The notes beneath the pieces were generated by a model that was not told the DNA's origin, searched no databases, and was given only the letters and a program-made list of their open reading frames with translations. Positions 54,315 to 62,752 of a stretch of DNA of 64,000 bases are shown piece after piece. The translations under genes were made by a program, and so were the position numbers. The stretch comes from Moritella sp. PE36 (GTDB lineage Bacteria; Pseudomonadota; Gammaproteobacteria; Enterobacterales; Moritellaceae): positions 62,001 through 126,000 of the forward strand of contig NZ_ABCQ01000008.1 in NCBI RefSeq assembly GCF_000170855.1, written 5' to 3'. How positions within the stretch are numbered: the first letter of the stretch is position 1; every line of letters begins with the position of its first letter.

Positions 54315-56210
54315 TTAATGAGTAGATTGTAAGCGGCCATACAACGTTTGATAAAGCCCTTCAACCTGTAATAATTCATGATGTTGTCCTGACTGGCTAA
54401 TTTCGCCATCGTCGAGCACATAGATCAAATCAGCTTGTTTGATTGCGCTTAGTCTATGGGCAATAATTAATGTCGTTCTATCTTCTAAAAATTCACTCAG
54501 ATTATGGTGTAACCGACTTTCGGTTTCGGTATCTAACGCCGATGTTGCTTCATCAAATACCACCATTTGTGGTTTACTTAATACCATTCTCGCAATGGCT
54601 AAACGCTGGCGTTGACCACCAGAAAGGCGCACACCATTACGTCCGACTAAGGTGTCTAGTCCGTGGCCCAGTTGTTTAATTGTTTCTGCCATTTCGGCTA
54701 CTTGCAGCGCTTGCCACAATTCATCATCGGTAAAGCTATTACCCATAGATAAATTTTCACGGATCGAAGTATTAAACAAAATAGGTTGCTGTAAGACCGT
54801 GGCAATATTTTCACGTACTTTATCATAACCAATCTGGTTTAGCGGCACATCGTTAATTAAGATCTCGCCTTGCTGTTTCTCATATAAACCCAATAACAAT
54901 TGCACCAAGGTCGATTTACCACCGCCACTTACCGCAACAATCGCGACTTTCTTACCTTTCGGGATCACTAAGTTTACATTACGAATGACTTTGTTTTCAC
55001 TATTGTAAGCAAAACACACGTCTTTGAATTCAACCGCAACGCCTTCTTGATCTGCAAACGGATCAACCAAACACGGATGTTGTGGCTCTTGGGTTAATTC
55101 GAACACACCGTTTAATCGTTTCAATGCCGCCGAGGCTGCGAAGTAGGTATATTGAATACTTAATAATTCTTGTACCGGTCCCATCATAAACCACAGGTAA
55201 CCAAATACCGCGAAGATCTGACCGATAGTGAGATCCGCAAATACCACCATCAACATAGCAATGGCACGGAACACTTCAAAACCAATTAAAAAGATAGTGA
55301 AACTTAAACGGTTAACGGCATCGGTTTTCCATTGTGATTGGATCGCGCTATCACGTAACTCACTCGCGGCTTCAATCACACGGCTAAAATATTGCTTTTC
55401 ACGTTGCGCGGTGCGTAACTGTTGGATCGCATCTAAGGTATCAATCAAGGCTTCTTGAAATGCTTCAAAGGCGGCATTTTCACGGGTTTTTAAGTTTTTA
55501 ACCCGCTTACCAAACGAACGAGAAAAATAAATCACCGCCGGATTCAGCAATAAGATAATCAAACCTAACTGCCAATCAATCCATAACAAGATCGCAGCCG
55601 TACCGAGAATAGTGAGCATACTGACCAGGAATTTTGACAAGGTTTCCGCTAAGAACTTATCGATGGTTTCAACATCGGTAATACAGCGAGAACTGATCCC
55701 GCCCGAGCCCTGCGTTTCATATTCAGTTAATGATACCAACGGTAAGTGGTGCATTAATTTATTACGAATGTAGAAGCTTAAGTTCTTACCTATGATGGTA
55801 AATTGTCTTGCTTGCCATACCGACAAGACTAAACTCGATAAACGTAACAACACCACGAAGCCAAGGATCGCCAAAATATACAGTTGCGGTCCCCACCATG
55901 ATTCAGGGAACATGTTTTGCATTGCCTGTACTGCAGCACCCGGCTTTTCGAGCAAGACTTCATCCACCAGCAAAGGCATCATCAGCGGAATAGGCACACT
56001 GACTAAAGTGGCAAATACAGCTATAATATGCGCGGTGATTAATGGTTTCTTTTGGCGTAATACCCGCTCACGAATCAACGCCCAGCTGATAAGATTGTCT
56101 TGTTTTGTTTGCAGAGAGGTTTGGTCAGCGGTTTGTTGAGACGCTTGCGCTGATGTTTGCTTATGGTCTTGTTGGTCGTCTTGCTGAGATTGAGAAGTTG
56201 TTTTTATCAT
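54315..56210 (-). CDS. ABC exporter, fused membrane and ATPase domains (MsbA-like)
   Basis: 631 residues. Glutamine-rich N-terminal tail to about 35, six membrane helices to about 340, then an ATPase with Walker A AVSGGGKS, signature LSGGQRQRLAIARMVL and Walker B MVVFDEATSALD, H-loop IIAHRLS. Homodimeric type IV ABC exporter; substrate unknown (lipids, peptides, siderophores are possible). First gene of an operon with msrB and selO, and a Fur-box-like site lies 35 bases upstream of its start, so iron control is plausible. Confidence 0.9.
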   Translation of the reverse strand: MIKTTSQSQQDDQQDHKQTSAQASQQTADQTSLQTKQDNLISWALIRERVLRQKKPLITAHIIAVFATLVSVPIPLMMPLLVDEVLLEKPGAAVQAMQNMFPESWWGPQLYILAILGFVVLLRLSSLVLSVWQARQFTIIGKNLSFYIRNKLMHHLPLVSLTEYETQGSGGISSRCITDVETIDKFLAETLSKFLVSMLTILGTAAILLWIDWQLGLIILLLNPAVIYFSRSFGKRVKNLKTRENAAFEAFQEALIDTLDAIQQLRTAQREKQYFSRVIEAASELRDSAIQSQWKTDAVNRLSFTIFLIGFEVFRAIAMLMVVFADLTIGQIFAVFGYLWFMMGPVQELLSIQYTYFAASAALKRLNGVFELTQEPQHPCLVDPFADQEGVAVEFKDVCFAYNSENKVIRNVNLVIPKGKKVAIVAVSGGGKSTLVQLLLGLYEKQQGEILINDVPLNQIGYDKVRENIATVLQQPILFNTSIRENLSMGNSFTDDELWQALQVAEMAETIKQLGHGLDTLVGRNGVRLSGGQRQRLAIARMVLSKPQMVVFDEATSALDTETESRLHHNLSEFLEDRTTLIIAHRLSAIKQADLIYVLDDGEISQSGQHHELLQVEGLYQTLYGRLQSTH

Positions 56211-56244
56211 AATGTCTATAAAACCACGCCTACCTTTAGTTGTT

Positions 56245-56263
56245 ACGAATGATTATCAATTGC
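56245..56263 (-). promoter_or_regulatory. Fur box candidate upstream of the ABC-msrB-selO operon
   Basis: Read leftward, GCAATTGATAATCATTCGT has the perfect core TGATAATCATT and 13 of 19 consensus matches. It lies between the yecM stop and the ABC exporter start. Confidence 0.65.
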
Positions 56264-56268
56264 AGTTA

Positions 56269-56847
56269 TTATGCCGCAGATTCACTCGCAACGACAGCTT
56301 TAATACCCGCGCTATGTACCTTAATGCAGATATCACCTTGTTTAAATGCAATCGTCGGATTAGCTAATGTTTCACCTGCCGCTTGTGGCGAAGAACGTTT
56401 AATTTTAATGCTGCAGTCATTGGCTAACACAGTATCAATATCAGGGTTAACCGCATGTAGAGCCTGCTCTAATTCAGCCATGCTAGCCGCATTACCCGGC
56501 AGAACTAACTCAATATGTTCCCAGCCCTGCTGTGGATAATGTTTGCCAGGAAACGGCAGTTCGACACAATCAATCTGCCAACCGCCTAATGTTAACGGCT
56601 CATCTAATTCTATTATATATATCGGTCGACCGTTAATAATACTGTCAGAAATGACCTTACCACGTTGTTTAAACTCCGCCAGTAATGACTCTGCGGTGGC
56701 AATATCATTAACGCGCAATGCTACATGGTCACACCATACTGCCTCATTATTTGAGTTTGATTGCGCAACTAAACCAAGCTGATGGGTGAATGCTAAAATT
56801 GCTTTAGAGAATGCAGGCCACTGTTGAGTTAGATCTTGATATTGCAT
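56269..56847 (-). CDS. yecM: YecM family protein (VOC-like fold)
   Basis: 192 residues. CDHVALRVNDIATAESLLAE, GRPIYIIELDEPLTLGGWQI and VELPFPGKHYPQQGWEHIEL are the YecM signature, a vicinal-oxygen-chelate-like fold with conserved histidines and glutamates suggesting metal binding. Cytoplasmic; physiological role not established. Same strand as the downstream ABC operon but separated by the Fur-box region. Confidence 0.88.
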   Translation of the reverse strand: MQYQDLTQQWPAFSKAILAFTHQLGLVAQSNSNNEAVWCDHVALRVNDIATAESLLAEFKQRGKVISDSIINGRPIYIIELDEPLTLGGWQIDCVELPFPGKHYPQQGWEHIELVLPGNAASMAELEQALHAVNPDIDTVLANDCSIKIKRSSPQAAGETLANPTIAFKQGDICIKVHSAGIKAVVASESAA

Positions 56848-57060
56848 GGTAATTCCTTCGATGAGTTATCGGGTAATAATAACACAAGCCGCATTTTTAC
56901 AGGGTGGTTTATAAAATAACCATTTTTGATTCAGCGCAAAAAATTGAAAATCGGCTCTGATTAGCTCAAAAACACAGAGCTTTTAGGGCATTATCCTGTT
57001 AAATTAAAGAGGATTTATTTTAATAACATCTCTCAACTTTCAGACAATATAGGTGTACTA

Positions 57061-57363
57061 ATGAATAATGTTTTTGATGCTGTAAAAAGTGCTCGTCGTA
57101 AAAACAAGCTAAAACGTGAGATCCTCGCTAACGCAAAGAAAATACGTGATAACCAAAAACGTGTTGATCTACTTGATAACCTACTTGATTATCTTTCTCC
57201 AGAAATGACTCAAGCACAGATTGTTGAAATCATTGCGAACATGAAATCAGATTATGAAGACCGTGTTGATGACCACATCATTACGGGTGCTGAACTATCT
57301 AAAGAACGTCGTGAAATCAGCAAAAAAATTAAAGCTATCACTAAAGCCGTTAGCGAAAAGTAA
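57061..57363 (+). CDS. Conserved hypothetical small helical protein
   Basis: 100 residues, highly charged and helical ([20 protein letters not shown], then [20 protein letters not shown]), no membrane segment. Probably a small cytoplasmic coiled-coil or helical-bundle protein. No family recognised. The gap after it contains a long inverted repeat at 57435-57491. Confidence 0.7.
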   Translation: MNNVFDAVKSARRKNKLKREILANAKKIRDNQKRVDLLDNLLDYLSPEMTQAQIVEIIANMKSDYEDRVDDHIITGAELSKERREISKKIKAITKAVSEK

Positions 57364-57434
57364 AAAGAAATCGAACGCTATACACCTACACGATAATCCG
57401 CGCCTTAAATAAATCATAATAAGCGGATATCAGC

Positions 57435-57491
57435 ATTGAGATAAGCATCAGATACCCAGCTTCACTTGCTCGGCTGGTGTTTTATCTCAAT
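57435..57491. repeat. Long imperfect palindrome
   Basis: ATTGAGATAA (57435-57444) and TTATCTCAAT (57482-57491) are perfect outer arms; inside, ACCCAGC and GCTGGTGT also pair largely. It could fold into one extended hairpin between the small protein gene and the MFS gene. No U-tract. Confidence 0.55.
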
Positions 57492-57631
57492 ACACACCAT
57501 CATATATCTGCTATTACAGCACAAAACATTATTTTTATTATAGACCAAGTGTTTAGCTCGATATTGCAATCGTATTTTAACCAGTAACAATGCTAATCTA
57601 ACCCTCCTTCAGTCAATTAGCAGTCGATGTA

Positions 57632-58840
57632 ATGAAAGCACAATCCAAATCACGCTCTAAACTATTTTCCAAACTACCCTCTAAAGAAAGTCCATTTGTG
57701 TTTCTTGCCCTTGCCGGAATAGTCATGACCATGACCTTCTCCGCCTGGAATGCCCTGTTAAATAACTTTGCTATAGAGAACGCCGCGTTTACCGGGGCCG
57801 AAATTGGCACGCTGCAATCGATTCGAGAAATACCGGGGTTACTGGCTTTCACGGCTGCGTTTGTATTGCTGGTATTAACAGAACAAGTCTTGGCCATTAT
57901 CGCCTTGTCGTTATTATGCATAGGTGTGGCTATAACGGGTTTCTTCCCCTCTGTTTATGGCTTGTATGCAACCACCGTGTTGATGTCAGTCGGTTTCCAT
58001 TATTACGAAACCATCAACCAATCGTTAAGCCTGCAATGGTTTAGTAAAACCGACGCGCCTGCGCAACTCGGTCGTCTACTGGCGATTAAATCATTTGCAG
58101 CACTCTGTACCTTCGCTGGTATTTGGCTAGCATTCAGTGTGTTTGATGCCGATTACATCACTGTATACATGGTCTGTGGCCTGCTCGGTTTAGCCATCAC
58201 AGCGTGGTTAGCAACGCACAAACCTGAGGTTAGCCATGCTCATGTGCAACACAAAAAACTCATCCTACGTAAGCGTTATAGTTTGTATTATTTACTGACT
58301 TTTCTATCCGGGGCTCGCAGACAGATCTTTGTGGTCTTCGCTGGATTTTTAATGGTGGAAAAATTTGGCTACGGCGTTACTGAGATCACGGCACTCTTCA
58401 TGCTTAACCATGTCATTAATCTGTATTTAGGCCCTAAGATCGGCGCCTGGATTGGACGCGTAGGTGAACGTCGTGCGTTAACATTGGAATACAGCGGACT
58501 TATCTTGGTGTTTATTGGTTATGCCTTGGTAGAAACAGCAGAGCTTGCCGCGGTACTGTATGTCGTTGACCACCTATTCTTTGCCATGGCGATTGCACTC
58601 AAAACCTATTTCCAAAAAATTGCCGACCCGAAAGATATCGCTGGCAGCATGGGCGTGAGTTTCTCAATTAATCATATTGCCGCGGTGGTTATCCCAGTTA
58701 TCTTCGGCATGATCTGGTTATACAACCCATCGTTAGTATTCTACGCAGGTGCAGCGATCGCTTGTCTATCCTTGATACTCAGTCGCTTTGTACCAGTGAA
58801 GTACGAATATGAACAAGCAGCGAACGATAAAACGGTTTAG
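57632..58840 (+). CDS. MFS transporter
   Basis: 402 residues, twelve hydrophobic segments in two halves, with a charged central loop (THKPEVSHAHVQHKKLILRK). Features such as WNALLNNFAIENAAFTGAEI and GIWLAFSVFDADYITVYMVC are unlike well-known drug or sugar carriers; major facilitator fold is clear, substrate is not. A strong terminator follows. Confidence 0.82.
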   Translation: MKAQSKSRSKLFSKLPSKESPFVFLALAGIVMTMTFSAWNALLNNFAIENAAFTGAEIGTLQSIREIPGLLAFTAAFVLLVLTEQVLAIIALSLLCIGVAITGFFPSVYGLYATTVLMSVGFHYYETINQSLSLQWFSKTDAPAQLGRLLAIKSFAALCTFAGIWLAFSVFDADYITVYMVCGLLGLAITAWLATHKPEVSHAHVQHKKLILRKRYSLYYLLTFLSGARRQIFVVFAGFLMVEKFGYGVTEITALFMLNHVINLYLGPKIGAWIGRVGERRALTLEYSGLILVFIGYALVETAELAAVLYVVDHLFFAMAIALKTYFQKIADPKDIAGSMGVSFSINHIAAVVIPVIFGMIWLYNPSLVFYAGAAIACLSLILSRFVPVKYEYEQAANDKTV

Positions 58841-58853
58841 CGATTAACACAAA

Positions 58854-58885
58854 AAAGGGTCATCACTTTACAGCGATGACCCTTT
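58854..58885. terminator. Bidirectional terminator between MFS gene and ybiT
   Basis: AAAGGGTCATC (58854-58864) and GATGACCCTTT (58875-58885), perfect 11-bp stem, 10-base loop, A-run on the left and TTT on the right. Confidence 0.9.
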
Positions 58886-58957
58886 CATTCGTTAAGCTAT
58901 TTATAACTCAACGATTCACTCACTAACAACAAGCACCGATTGCTCGGTTAATGCTTA

Positions 58958-60541
58958 TTATTTGCTTGCGATATATTCTTCGTAAGTACCGTCAAAATCA
59001 ACGATGCCGTTTGGAGTAATATCCCAGATACGTGTCGCAACTGTAGATACGAACTCACGGTCATGAGAGATGAATAGTAAAGTACCTTCATATTTCTCAA
59101 GCGCTATGTTCAATGCTTCGATTGATTCCATATCCATGTGGTTAGTTGGTTCATCCATTAATAATACGTTTGGTTTTTGCATCATTAATTTACCGTAAAG
59201 CATACGGCCTTTTTCACCACCAGATAGTACACTTACTTTCTTGCTAATATCATCATTAGAGAATAGTAAACGACCTAGGAAACCACGAACAGTTTGATCG
59301 TCATCGCCTTTTTCTTTCCACTGATTCATCCACTCCATTAGCGTCATATCTTCTTCGAAGTATGATTCGTGATCCTGTGCATAATAAGCGATGTTTACGT
59401 TTTCAGACCATTTGTACTCACCCGAATCTGGAGTAAGTTCGTCTACTAACATACGCATTAATGTTGTTTTACCAACACCATTAGTACCGATAATTGCAAT
59501 ACGCTCGCCAACTTCGACCATAGTCTTGAAGTTAGAGAATAATGGGCCATCATCAAAGCCTTTTGTTAGGTCTTGAATTTCTAATGCATTACGGTAAAGC
59601 TGTTTTTCTTGCTCGAAACGAATGAATGGCGTTTGACGGCTAGATACTTTAATTTCATCAAGCTCAATTTTATCAAGACGTTTAGCACGTGATGATGCTT
59701 GTTTTGCTTTAGAAGCGTTTGCAGAGAAACGTGCAACGAATGCTTTAAGCTCTGTAATTTGCGCTTCTTTTTTCGAGTTGCTTGTTAGTAGTTGCTCACG
59801 CGCTAATGCAGAAGCAAACATGTAATCATCGTAGTTACCTGGGTAAACACGTAATTCACCGAAATCTAGATCAGCCATGTGAGTACAAACACTGTTTAAG
59901 AAATGACGGTCATGCGAGATGATTACCATTGTGCTTTGACGTGCGTTTAGTGTTTCTTCTAACCAGTCAATCGTGGCGATATCCAAGTTATTCGTTGGTT
60001 CGTCAAGTAGTAAGATATCTGGATCAGAGAATAGTGCTTGTGCTAGTAGTACACGTAGTTTCCAACCTGGAGCAACTTCGCTCATTAGGCCGTAGTGTAG
60101 TTCTACTGGGATACCAACACCGATTAGTAGTTCACCCGCACGAGATTCAGCTGTGTAGCCGTCCATCTCTGCGAATTCACTTTCTAGATCGCCAACACGC
60201 ATACCATCTGCTTCAGTCATTTCTGGGTTAGCATAAATTGCGTCACGTTCTTCTTTCACTGTCCACATTTCTGCGTGGCCCATGATCACTGTATCAAGTA
60301 CAGTGTTGTTTTCGAATGCGAATTGATCCTGACTTAATTTACCTAGACGTTCGTTTTCATCAAGCTTCACGTTACCAGAGCTTTGATCTAAATCGCCGCC
60401 TAGGATTTTCATGAATGTTGATTTACCACAACCGTTAGCACCGATTAAACCGTAACGATTACCGCCACCGAACTTAACTGAGATATTTTCGAAAAGTGGC
60501 TTGGCACCGAACTGCATTGTAATATTGGCTGTGCTAATGAT
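58958..60541 (-). CDS. ybiT: ABC-F ribosome-associated ATPase YbiT
   Basis: 527 residues if started at ATC 60541. Two ATPase domains ([20 protein letters not shown]), signatures and Walker [12 protein letters not shown] and [11 protein letters not shown], joined by the ABC-F linker ([20 protein letters not shown]). Near-collinear with E. coli YbiT. ABC-F proteins bind the ribosomal E site and relieve stalls. The first standard start is ATG 60517 (MQFGAKPLF), but it has no ribosome site and lacks the eight N-terminal residues of the family. Upstream codons ATC ATT AGC ACA GCC AAT ATT ACA encode IISTANIT, matching the family N-terminus, and AGGAG lies eight bases before ATC, so initiation at AUC or AUU is likely. 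Confidence 0.9.
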   Translation of the reverse strand: MISTANITMQFGAKPLFENISVKFGGGNRYGLIGANGCGKSTFMKILGGDLDQSSGNVKLDENERLGKLSQDQFAFENNTVLDTVIMGHAEMWTVKEERDAIYANPEMTEADGMRVGDLESEFAEMDGYTAESRAGELLIGVGIPVELHYGLMSEVAPGWKLRVLLAQALFSDPDILLLDEPTNNLDIATIDWLEETLNARQSTMVIISHDRHFLNSVCTHMADLDFGELRVYPGNYDDYMFASALAREQLLTSNSKKEAQITELKAFVARFSANASKAKQASSRAKRLDKIELDEIKVSSRQTPFIRFEQEKQLYRNALEIQDLTKGFDDGPLFSNFKTMVEVGERIAIIGTNGVGKTTLMRMLVDELTPDSGEYKWSENVNIAYYAQDHESYFEEDMTLMEWMNQWKEKGDDDQTVRGFLGRLLFSNDDISKKVSVLSGGEKGRMLYGKLMMQKPNVLLMDEPTNHMDMESIEALNIALEKYEGTLLFISHDREFVSTVATRIWDITPNGIVDFDGTYEEYIASK

Positions 60542-60625
60542 GGGGAACGCTCCTGTCCAAAAAATGGACTAAATATAAATTACTGAATTTTAAGTTGGCG
60601 GAGTGTAGCATCTTATGTGACGTAA

Positions 60626-60658
60626 ATCACGTAGTCTGATTGGTAAAATTAAAAGGAT
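60626..60658 (+). repeat. 33-base perfect direct repeat, copy 1
   Basis: Identical to 62606-62638 (begins ATCACGTAGTCTGATTGG). Part of a longer, weaker duplication, about 60595-60815 versus 62575-62810, offset close to 1980 bases, which flanks the YadA-type adhesin gene. Otherwise the 637-base gap 60542-61178 contains only the protease relic and the adhesin terminator. Confidence 0.88.
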
Positions 60659-60749
60659 TTAGATATAAGTGAAGATTCAAAGAAGTATTTATAAAAGTCA
60701 CGATAATCCTTTACCGCGACGGTTAGTTATCATATATATTTTCTTGAGA

Positions 60750-60812
60750 CTATGGGCAAGCAGTAATGATACCGCGTCACTATCACTCAATGAAATTAGC
60801 TCTGCGCTGCGC
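60750..60812 (-). pseudogene. Relic of the 3' end of the serine protease gene
   Basis: Reads SAELISLSDSDA and, after loss of one base, GIITACP then TAG. The intact gene at 62753 ends GAEPSSLSDGNAGIITDCP. The nucleotide match includes the TTGAGTGAT block and the stop. It is a frameshifted copy of the last 20 or so codons on the same strand. Confidence 0.78.
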
Positions 60813-61112
60813 TATTATACTTGAACCGATATGTATAAAAACAAAGACCTACAATCAAATAACACTTAGTTGTCGATTTATTGAAGGAGTGAAGCAAGAG
60901 CTCTGGGGCGTATTGATAGCTTACAAGCTGATAAGGTTAGAAATAGCATCGATAGCAGCCGAAGCGAAAGTAGATCTACAGTCGAATTAGTTTTGCTGCT
61001 GCCACCAGCTTAATAGATACCCAACTTAGATGGTTAGCATGATCACTGAATGGAAAACCACCAGAAAAATTAAAGTAAATGCGATCAGATATATAGTATT
61101 TTATTCTTACGG

Positions 61113-61150
61113 ATAAAAAAAGCACCGAACGTATTCACGTTCGGTGCTTT
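61113..61150 (-). terminator. Terminator of the YadA-type adhesin gene
   Basis: AAAGCACCGAACGT (61119-61132) and ACGTTCGGTGCTTT (61137-61150), perfect 14-bp stem with a 4-base loop; the A-run to its left gives a long U-tract on the leftward strand. Confidence 0.95.
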
Positions 61151-61178
61151 ATTATTTAACTAGTGTAATCAATACTAA

Positions 61179-62072
61179 TTAGAATTGGTATTGAACGCCT
61201 GCGCCACCAGAAACTTCACTGTATGAACCTGTAGTTGCATTAACTGTTAATGACATAGACAGGCTGTTAGTGAAGCTGTGAGCAGCACCGATTGCAACAG
61301 ATGAAGCAGAACCAGCGAAACCAGTACCTACACCGATAGCAGTTTTACCAGCGCCAGATAGGAACGGACGAGCATTTGTAATTGCGTGAGTACCAGCCAT
61401 TACAGAATCCATTTTTTCGTCTAGACGTTCAACTTCTGAATATAGATTAGCAATATCGGCTTGAGTTTGAAAGTTGAACTCTTCTTGTGTCTGTTGTGCT
61501 GCGGCAGCGTAAGTACGAACTATTCCGTTACCAACTTCGCCCGGTGCAGGTGCAACGATTGGTAAATCAGGAGTTTCTACTGGTGGTAATTCGCCATCAG
61601 CAGGTGGTGGTGTAATACCGAAATCTTGACGTGCTTTAATGTTAGCAATAATTGATTCTTTTGCTTCTGGTGTTAAATCGTCACGATCACCGTGAATAGG
61701 TGGTAGCTCGCCATTATCATCGTTTGGAGGAGTTGGGATGCTATCCATTGGTGGAGCAATACCGAAATCATTACGAGCATCCATACGAGCTGTACGACGA
61801 TTTAGTGCTTTTTCAGAATTAGCAAGCTGTTCTAGTTGAGCACGACCTTCTGCACTCATGCCACCGTTTATAATACGGTCTGATTTACGGTCATAATGAC
61901 GTTCAACAATGCGTTGTTCTATTGCATCGCGAGATACTGGTACACCAACAACAGGCACTTCAACAATAGGCGTTGTATCCATTGGCGGTGGGTTAATACC
62001 TTCTTCTGAAGCCATAACAGCTGTTGATGCGAATGTAGATGCGACGATAGTAGCTAGTAATAATTTTTTCAC
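61179..62072 (-). CDS. Short trimeric autotransporter with YadA-type anchor
   Basis: 297 residues. Signal peptide to about residue 21 (STAVMA), a proline-rich polar stretch with two imperfect repeats (RNDFGIAPPMDSIPTPP and RQDFGITPPPADGELPP), a coiled-coil neck (NLYSEVERLDEKMDSVMAG), then a four-strand YadA anchor: RPFLSGAGKTAIGVGTGFAG, SSVAIGAAHSF, SLSMSLTVNATTG, GGAGVQYQF. Three chains form the outer-membrane pore and display the passenger. The passenger lacks head domains, so its adhesive role is uncertain. Strong terminator downstream; duplicated DNA flanks the gene. Confidence 0.88.
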   Translation of the reverse strand: MKKLLLATIVASTFASTAVMASEEGINPPPMDTTPIVEVPVVGVPVSRDAIEQRIVERHYDRKSDRIINGGMSAEGRAQLEQLANSEKALNRRTARMDARNDFGIAPPMDSIPTPPNDDNGELPPIHGDRDDLTPEAKESIIANIKARQDFGITPPPADGELPPVETPDLPIVAPAPGEVGNGIVRTYAAAAQQTQEEFNFQTQADIANLYSEVERLDEKMDSVMAGTHAITNARPFLSGAGKTAIGVGTGFAGSASSVAIGAAHSFTNSLSMSLTVNATTGSYSEVSGGAGVQYQF

Positions 62073-62273
62073 TTTTGATTTCTCAGTTGTTTGATTGATG
62101 GGCGCATTCTAAACTGAGAAAATTGTTTGAAATATATCATTTAGAACAAATACTCCCTAAACGAAATAAAATCTAAAAATAATTTTAATTAATAAAATTT
62201 GCTTGTTATCAACGATTTTAGTTGATATCTTTCTGCCACTTCATTAGCAGTAGTGAAGTGTTTGATTGATTTT

Positions 62274-62298
62274 GGTTCGGTGTTCTCAGCACCGAACC
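62274..62298. other. Hairpin upstream of the adhesin gene
   Basis: GGTTCGGTG and CACCGAACC pair perfectly around a 7-base loop, followed by no U-tract. The stem core (CGGTG/CACCG) echoes that of the adhesin terminator at 61119-61150. Confidence 0.45.
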
Positions 62299-62321
62299 AT
62301 TCATCAATTATAATTATAATT

Positions 62322-62495
62322 TTACTCAATCCATACAACGGCCTGACTCGATGTAACTCCAAACCGGTTTCTTTCAGTTACGTAATCAAAAAGTAAGTCT
62401 TTATATCCCAACTCACTTTCTACTTTCTTCGTTGCAATAGCCCATTTAACAAGTATGTCTTTCAGAACATAATAACTCCAGATGATATGGTTTCC
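62322..62495 (-). pseudogene. Unidentified gene fragment (57 codons, no start)
   Basis: A stop-to-stop frame with convincing protein character: IIWSYYVLKDILVKWAIAT, then KKVESELGYKDLLFDYVTER and FGVTSSQAVVWIE before TAA. There is no ATG, GTG or TTG near its 5' end. No family recognised. Probably the C-terminal remnant of a gene lost when this region was rearranged. The rest of 62073-62752 shows only the hairpin at 62274 and the 33-base repeat. Confidence 0.4.
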
Positions 62496-62605
62496 TTAAA
62501 TTACCGTATCAGGGGATAGCAAGCATTTTATCCTTTGGCAAGTAGCTCAGAAATGTTTGATTGTAGTGCCGAAGCTGACGGAGTAGAGTGTCTTGAGTTA
62601 CGAAG

Positions 62606-62638
62606 ATCACGTAGTCTGATTGGTAAAATTAAAAGGAT
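62606..62638 (+). repeat. 33-base perfect direct repeat, copy 2
   Basis: Partner of 60626-60658, lying about 115 bases past the protease stop. Marks the right-hand copy of the duplicated segment. Confidence 0.88.
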
Positions 62639-62752
62639 GTAAAAGTGATGGGGATAACTGGAATTTATTTTTAAAAGGTGGTTATTTTATGATATGCAAA
62701 GAAGCAATAATCCTTTATCACTTCTTTGTTAGAGCAAATATCTTTCATCCGA

